64,000 bases of DNA, from positions 1 through 64,000 of the forward strand of contig CAYXGZ010000016.1 of the NCBI GenBank assembly GCA_964464755.1. Direction: 5' to 3'. This document shows, piece after piece, positions 57,001 to 64,000 of the stretch (within the stretch, counting starts at the first letter, position 1; each line of letters begins with the position of its first letter). The notes under the pieces are model-generated. The model was not told the origin of the DNA and did no database searches. It saw nothing but the letters and a program-made list of their open reading frames with translations. This stretch comes from CAYXGZ01 sp964464755. Its GTDB lineage: Bacteria; Planctomycetota; MHYJ01; JACPRB01. A program made the position numbers and the translations under genes.

Positions 57001-60000
57001 AGCACCGCCCGGATCGCCTCCCCGCATTCCACGAGGGGGAACCTCCGACCGCTCGCCCCCGAGATCCCCTCGACCCCGGGCTCCCCCGCCGCGAGGAAGT
57101 CGGGGATCCCGTCCCCGTCCCGGTCCACGGCCGCCTCGCGGGGGTAGGGGCGCCATGCTCCCGCGGTCCACAGCCTCTCGCCCGACGTCCCGGAGAGCGC
57201 CTGCGTGTCGCCGACGACGAGATGCACGAGGACGTCGGGCGTGCCGTCCCGGTCGAGGTCCGCGGTGGTCTCGACGCCCTGGATGCTGCCGGCCGACTGG
57301 TAGATCCACAGGATCGCGCCGGACGCGCCCGAGAACGCCGTCAGTTTCCAGTCGGCCGAGGGGACCAGGAGGTCCGCGACCCCGTCCCCGTCCAGCTCCG
57401 CCGCCGGCGGCACGAGGTGCTGGTCCGCCTCGCGCGACCGGTACCACGTGACGGCCGAGTCGCGGCCGAGAAAGGCGTGGATCTTCCCGCTCCGCGTTCC
57501 CACGACGCCGTCCGGCCGCCCGTCGCCATCGAGGTCGGCCAGCGCCGCCGACGTGCACACCGGATCCTCCGGACGGAAGACCCAGAGCACCCCGCCGTCC
57601 TCGCCGGACAGGGCGCGCAGCGAGCCGTCCGCGGCGGGGACGACGATGTCGTGAAGGCCGTCGCCGTCGAGATCCGCCGCCGCGGGCGACTCGCGGATGG
57701 GACCCGGCAACTCGCGGACCCAGATCCACGTCCCGTCCCGGCCGGACGCCGCGTAGACGCCGCCGTCCCCGGACCCGACGACCACGTCGGGCACCGGATC
57801 CCCGTCGAGATAGGCGGTGGCCGGGGTCGAGCGGACGACCCCCTCGGTCCGGAAGATCCAGACCTGGTGGCCGTCGATCCCCGACAGGGCGACCACGTGG
57901 CCGGACATCGCGCCCACGATCACCTCGGCGAGGCGGTCTCCGTCGAGATCGGCCAGGGCGGGCGCCGCGCAGGCGATCCCCGGGATGGAGGCCGACCAGA
58001 GGAGCTTCCCGTTCCGGCCGGACAGCGCGATCACGCGGCCGTCCCGGGTTCCGTACGTTGCATCGGGCACCTCGTCCCCGTTCAGGTCGCCGAGCGACAC
58101 GGCGTCCGCGGCCCCGAGATCGGGCGGCCCCTCCCAGAGCAGGGCCCCTCCCCGCCCCGACAGGGCCCGGACCTTCCCGTCGTCGGAGGACACGACCACG
58201 TCGGGAACCCGGTCCCCGTCGACGTCCGCGACCGCCGGAGTCCCGATCCGGGTTCCGCCGGGCTTGAGCTCCCAGATCGTGGCGCCGTGCCGGCCCGAGA
58301 GCACGCGCACCCACCCCTCCGCCGTGGCGACGACCACGTCGGGAACCGCGTCCTTGTCCAGGTCCGCCAGGAGGCCCGCCATGCGGGGTTCAGCCGCCTT
58401 GTCCAGGAGGATCCGGGCCGGATCCAACGGCCACTCCCGGGACCACAGCAGCGTCCCGTCGCGGCCGGACAGGGCGTGGATCGATTTCCAGGAGTCCACG
58501 GCCACGGCGTCGTCCACGCCGTCCTCGTCCAGATCCGCCACGAGCAGCCGCTGGACGGGGAACGGCGTCGTCTCCCTCGACCAGGTCTCCATCCGGTTCA
58601 GCGAGGCGTAGACGTGCGTGACCCCGGGGTCGCGACGCCAGATCACCCCGCTCCCGTCGGGCGGCGGCGGGATGAGGACCTTGGCCGGGGTCTCCTTGCG
58701 GATGACCACCTCCGTGGTCCTGGCGAAATGGTTGTCCTTCTCGAACTTCAGGACGTGCCGGCCCGTCGGCAGGCGGAGCCGCTCCACGGGAAGCGAGACG
58801 ATCGTCCCCGCGACGCGGAGGCTGACCCCCTCCGGGGCCGACTCGACGGAGAGGTGGCCCATGTCGTGGACCAGCGACCGCACGAGCTGGGCCGTGCCGC
58901 CGGGCGGGACGAAGACGGCCGCCGAGACCTCCTCGTGATCGGGGCTGCGGAGCCGGACCTCGTGCGTCCCCTTGGGGACGCGGATCGGCGCGCCGTTCGC
59001 GCGCTCCGGGGGCCGGGGCGTCCCGTTGACGACGACCACGACCTCGGCCCCGGGGGGCGTGGTCTCGACCGCGAGGAACCCGTCGCTCTTCACCCAGGCG
59101 GGCGTCCAGCGGGTCGTCCGCCAGGGGCGCGTGTTCACCTTCGAGGAGGCGGCGTCATGCTCGCCCCATTCCGCGCGGAGCTCGTGCTCGCCCGCGGGCC
59201 AGCAGGAGCGGACGGATTCGCTCCCGTCGGGCGCGACCACGGAGACCCAGGACGGGCCGAGGAAATACCCGAGCAGGCCGAGGACGAGGAGCGCGAGGGC
59301 GGCGGCGGAGGCGTACGCGGCCGGGTTCCGGCCGACCCGCTTGCGCAGGCGGTACATCGCGCTGGGCGGATGGGCGAGGATCGCCTCGCCCCGCGCGAAC
59401 CGGTCGAGGTCGTCGGCGAGCTCCTTCGCCGAGGCGTAGCGCCGGGACTTGTCCTTCTCGAGGCACTTCATCGTGATCGTCGCGAGGTCCTCGGGAAGGC
59501 CCGGCGACAGCTTCTCGGGAGGGACGGGCTCCTCGTTGAGGACCTGGACCAGGACCTCGGCCGGGCTGTCGCTCTTGAAGGGAGGCCGGAAGCAGAACAG
59601 GTCGTAGAGGGTCGCCCCGAGGCTGTAGACGTCGCTGAGCGCGTCGACCGACTTGATGTCGCCCCGGGCCTGCTCCGGCGGCATGTACGCGGGCGTGCCC
59701 AGCACCGTGCCCGACACGGAGAGCTGGGCCGACGTCATCCCGGTCAGGTCGGCCTGCTTGGCCAGGCCGAAGTCCATGACGTAGACGCGGCCCTGGCTGT
59801 CGATCATCAGGTTGGCGGGCTTGAGGTCCCGGTGGACGATGCCCGCCTGGTGCGCCGCGTGGACGGCGAGCGCCACGTCGCGGATCAGCTGGACGATGCG
59901 CTCCCGCGGGAGGTCCTTGCGCGCCTCCGCGAGGTTCGGGCCGTCCACGAACTGCATCGCGATGAAGGGCATCCCCTCGTGCCGGCCGACCTCGTAGATG

Positions 60001-60497
60001 GCCGCGATGTTCGGGTGCGCCAGGCTCGCCGCCAGGCGCGCCTCGCGGTCGAAGTAGGCGGTCGCCGTGGCGTCGCCCTGGACCTTCATCACCTTGAGGG
60101 CGGCCCAGCGCGAGAGCTCGGGGTCCCAGGCCTTGAAGACCATGCCCATCCCGCCGCTCTTGAGGTGCTTGACGACCTGGTAGCGGCCGACGCGGCGGGT
60201 CGGATCCTGCAGCGCCTCGGCGACCTCGGGCGGCGTCCCGGGCCGGGTCGGGGCGGTGGCCGGCGTCGACGGGGCCCGGAGCGTCTGCCGGTCCGACTCG
60301 GGCAGCTCCGCCGCCAGCTGCGTCCGCTGCTCGTCCGTCAGCGGCACGTGGGAGAGCAGCGTCTTCTCCGGGGCCTCGAGGCGCGCCAGGGTCGCCTCCT
60401 GGACCTGTTCGGGCGTGAGCCAGCCGCGCTCCACGGCCTTCCGGAGCAGCGTCGCTTCCAGGTCCTCGGGACTCGGCCCGGCCAGGGTCTCGGACAT
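54009..60497 (-). CDS. Giant membrane Ser/Thr kinase with PEGA-like, FG-GAP propeller and TPR regions
   Basis: 2162 residues. N-terminal helical domain (~1-95, WLTPEQVQEATLARLE); Hanks kinase with LKSGGMGMVF (112-121), K135 in AALK, HRDLKPAN (222-229), DFG (242-244) and PPE instead of APE; transmembrane helix ~393-413. Outside: two PEGA-like segments (~450-600), then ~14 repeats of VADLDxDGxxDxVV alternating with ALSGRDGxxLW (FG-GAP/VCBS plus PQQ-like strands, ~615-1330), then a long TPR array (~1400-2150, many YxKAIE/xADFxRALEL units). Kinase motifs are intact. A perfect TATAAT lies 8 bp before the ATG. It overlaps the thioredoxin gene and is divergent from sigma/kinase pair 2. Confidence 0.9.
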   Translation of the reverse strand: MSETLAGPSPEDLEATLLRKAVERGWLTPEQVQEATLARLEAPEKTLLSHVPLTDEQRTQLAAELPESDRQTLRAPSTPATAPTRPGTPPEVAEALQDPTRRVGRYQVVKHLKSGGMGMVFKAWDPELSRWAALKVMKVQGDATATAYFDREARLAASLAHPNIAAIYEVGRHEGMPFIAMQFVDGPNLAEARKDLPRERIVQLIRDVALAVHAAHQAGIVHRDLKPANLMIDSQGRVYVMDFGLAKQADLTGMTSAQLSVSGTVLGTPAYMPPEQARGDIKSVDALSDVYSLGATLYDLFCFRPPFKSDSPAEVLVQVLNEEPVPPEKLSPGLPEDLATITMKCLEKDKSRRYASAKELADDLDRFARGEAILAHPPSAMYRLRKRVGRNPAAYASAAALALLVLGLLGYFLGPSWVSVVAPDGSESVRSCWPAGEHELRAEWGEHDAASSKVNTRPWRTTRWTPAWVKSDGFLAVETTPPGAEVVVVVNGTPRPPERANGAPIRVPKGTHEVRLRSPDHEEVSAAVFVPPGGTAQLVRSLVHDMGHLSVESAPEGVSLRVAGTIVSLPVERLRLPTGRHVLKFEKDNHFARTTEVVIRKETPAKVLIPPPPDGSGVIWRRDPGVTHVYASLNRMETWSRETTPFPVQRLLVADLDEDGVDDAVAVDSWKSIHALSGRDGTLLWSREWPLDPARILLDKAAEPRMAGLLADLDKDAVPDVVVATAEGWVRVLSGRHGATIWELKPGGTRIGTPAVADVDGDRVPDVVVSSDDGKVRALSGRGGALLWEGPPDLGAADAVSLGDLNGDEVPDATYGTRDGRVIALSGRNGKLLWSASIPGIACAAPALADLDGDRLAEVIVGAMSGHVVALSGIDGHQVWIFRTEGVVRSTPATAYLDGDPVPDVVVGSGDGGVYAASGRDGTWIWVRELPGPIRESPAAADLDGDGLHDIVVPAADGSLRALSGEDGGVLWVFRPEDPVCTSAALADLDGDGRPDGVVGTRSGKIHAFLGRDSAVTWYRSREADQHLVPPAAELDGDGVADLLVPSADWKLTAFSGASGAILWIYQSAGSIQGVETTADLDRDGTPDVLVHLVVGDTQALSGTSGERLWTAGAWRPYPREAAVDRDGDGIPDFLAAGEPGVEGISGASGRRFPLVECGEAIRAVLGAAVKGGFLVLSYNGAAVLLLDGTNGRALWRKDLPARIQAGRAWELDLDGDGTADWLVAGSNGSLQAYSGVEGRLLWGRGGSKEEVDVPWVEVADLDRDGKPDVIVLSRSMGPFALRGVDGRELWSLKVDSSTTVPVVRDLEGKGVPGVLLGNGSGFTIGYSGTSASPVLWLPRTGLLAIHGRQALFRSNQKLSVEEFRVPQIALGFLVKAGLWGAVESRIINERSVGEPDSAQKRYWSGVASLRRRSAEGAASEFAAARKLGLDSPELRADEVEAALIARRPLPSLDLPPAAVARLLDGHLPPEDLLKLADAASRGDSLGELILSFRGEAALARLPARDSSSSDSHLWRGLAWYGTPDATKARAELDRATRLFPYDRVVRDLAGRLAGWKGEHPLFGKVDEALAKRDFAGAESECGRLITQAPGLVAAYGRRAQARFRAGNDAGALEDCGAFIARGGIDARVLLLRGRLLLGKGQPDDALRDLDRAVELDPENEQPWYWRGRARHQKKDYVGAVADYTRGLQLAPKDTGLYQARADSHRLGGNREAALADFGRVLELDPKYSAAWNNRAIVRSETGDHAGAVADYTKAIECSGGKWAVQYGNRADSRYALKDYRGAAEDYSKALEIDPSHTEYWNDRGRCREELGDLPGAEADYSKAIEVSKGRYPVQYSNRGRVRRVRKNLEGALADFDKALELSKSRPETWNERGLVRFQQGEFAKAAEDFGRAIDLAPANATYWGNRAQSRYEANQFAGAVEDFARAIELQPAVPRHRLGRGWARVNLGEYPAAAEDADAVLKADPGLAEAYFLRGVVRRLQERWDEAIADLDASIKIDDQVAGAFNNRGLAKHGKGDPAGALPDMDRALALVPEAPVFLKNRGVVKKQLGDLEGAKADLDRSLDLDAAPGDTWYQRAELQVLRGDPRAAIEDYSKAVDRLPKAPLPLCRRGAARAAAGDFDGAIADLTRGLELASSDWAQRGKFEADLEKYKAERRKREAK

Positions 60498-60505
60498 CGC
60501 GGGCG

Positions 60506-60511
60506 ATTATA
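60506..60511 (-). promoter_or_regulatory. Leaderless-type -10 box, perfect TATAAT (giant kinase)
   Basis: TATAAT on the minus strand, 8 bp before ATG 60497, no Shine-Dalgarno between. Confidence 0.6.
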
Positions 60512-60539
60512 CCCTCGACGCAACCGGCCGCCGGGATCG

Positions 60540-60545
60540 TAGAAT
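60540..60545 (+). promoter_or_regulatory. Leaderless-type -10 box (sigma factor 2)
   Basis: TAGAAT, 7 bp before GTG 60553; it supports this start against open frame further upstream. Confidence 0.55.
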
Positions 60546-60552
60546 CCACGGC

Positions 60553-61241
60553 GTGGAGTCCTTCCCCTCGACGAGGTGGTCCTCCGTGATCGCCGCCCGG
60601 GACGGCCGGGAGCGGAAGGCGCATCTCGAGAACCTGTTCCGCGCCTATTGGACCCCGGTGCACGCCTACATCCGCCTCGGCTGGGCGAAGACCGACGAGG
60701 ACGCCCGCGACCTCACCCAGGCCTTCTTCCTCCGCCTCCTCGAGACCGACTTCCTCCGCGAGGTGGACCCGGCCAAGGGCCGCTTCCGCACCTACGTCCG
60801 GGCCTGCCTGCGCAACCACTTGCTCGACGTCCGCAAGACCGAGGAGGCCGCCAAGCGCGGCGGGGGCAAGGCGCCCTTCTCCCTCGACGGGCTCGCGTTC
60901 CCCCCGGACCTGCCCGCCGCGGGGACTCCGGAGGCCGCCTTCGACGAGGAATGGGTCCGCACGCTGCTGCGGACCGCGGTGCCCGAGCTGCAGCGCGCCC
61001 TCGAATCCGCCGGCGACAAGATCGGATGGGAGGTCTTCCGCCGGCTCGACGTCGACGACGACCCCGCGGGCCGCCCGAGCTACGCGGAGCTCGCGAAGGA
61101 GTTCGGCGTGGAGCCCCAGGTCGTGAAATCGCGGGCCGACCACGCCCGCAAGTCGCTGAGGACCATCCTCCGGCGCCTCGTCGCCGAGTACTCGATCAGC
61201 GACCGCGAGGCCGCGGAGGAGCTGCGGGAGCTCTTCGGCTC

Positions 61242-61245
<4 letters not shown>
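60553..61245 (+). CDS. ECF-like RNA polymerase sigma factor paired with a Ser/Thr kinase (pair 2)
   Basis: 230 residues from GTG, opening VESFPSTRWSSV (the FPSTRW hallmark). Region 2: FRAYWTPVHAYIRLGWAKTDEDARDLTQAFFLRLLET and RFRTYVRACLRNHLLD, with a basic KRGGGKA linker. Region 4: PSYAELAKEFGVEPQVVKSRADHARKSLRTIL. Same architecture as the sigma factor at 12578. TGA overlaps the ATG of the kinase gene (ATGA). It shares a 55-bp divergent promoter region with the giant kinase. Confidence 0.88.

Positions 61246-64000
<2,755 letters not shown>

Overview
The window is high-GC bacterial DNA (roughly 70% G+C by eye), densely packed on both strands with many 1-4 bp start/stop overlaps. It looks most like a deep-branching planctomycete. 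The reasons are two sigma-factor/Ser-Thr-kinase pairs of the 'FPST' type, very large membrane kinases with TPR and beta-propeller ectodomains, many secreted WD40, kelch and Ig-like proteins and lipoproteins, and a TIGR03790-type protein. Acidobacterial or other deep-branching origins are not excluded. I see no phage, transposase, rRNA or CRISPR. There is one tRNA gene (Arg, anticodon TCT).

Layout. 1-2022: Fe-S biogenesis, with an Rrf2 regulator and sufB (cut by the left edge) divergent from a YgfZ-like protein. 2019-9047: a formate oxidation cluster on the minus strand (glcD-like oxidase, then fdsG-fdsB-fdsA-fdhD). 9113-16488: a TPR protein, a lipoprotein tyrosine phosphatase, a secreted kelch protein with an unusual C-terminal tail, then sigma factor and kinase pair 1. 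16485-31428: housekeeping and envelope genes (threonine dehydratase-like, DinG-like helicase, Ca/Na exchanger and Na/H antiporter pair, zinc peptidase, AIM24-like, LOG, TIGR03790, two endonuclease/exonuclease/phosphatase proteins, two WD40 proteins flanking a decayed acetyltransferase). 31509-34383: tRNA-Arg and an ABC-2 exporter operon. 34681-44007: a Tat-exported class V aminotransferase, lipoproteins, a nitrilase-family enzyme, a GIDE-like membrane protein, a polysaccharide deacetylase with glycosyltransferase, a BFD/NifU-like protein and a metallophosphoesterase. 44087-46047: moaA followed by two genes each interrupted by in-frame UGA. 46095-53259: a methyltransferase, a queG operon, two lipoproteins and a cyclophilin. 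53260-64000: a 2162-residue kinase plus thioredoxin, divergent from sigma/kinase pair 2, which runs off the right edge.

The most striking finding is the moaA operon tail (44087-45053). A 77-residue glutaredoxin-like protein reads through two UGAs (G-U-P-Y-T near the N terminus and U-G-V-stop at the C terminus). An ArsM-like methyltransferase has UGA exactly where that family has a reactive Cys (WAG-U-VAGAL). A hairpin lies 12-16 nt after each of the three UGAs, as expected for bacterial SECIS elements, and the third also covers the Shine-Dalgarno of the methyltransferase. These two genes are invisible to ordinary gene calling. UGA is otherwise the normal stop here.

Two other window-wide patterns stand out. 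First, a dispersed family of inverted-repeat elements built from degenerate 8-bp units (NGAAAGCC / GGCTTTCN) occurs at 10768-10854, 34385-34638 and 41037-41225. Each abuts or overlaps a stop codon, and two share a 22-bp core in opposite orientation. Second, about 20 genes have a TAnnnT -10 hexamer only 5-9 bp upstream of the start codon and no ribosome-binding site, which implies widespread leaderless transcription.
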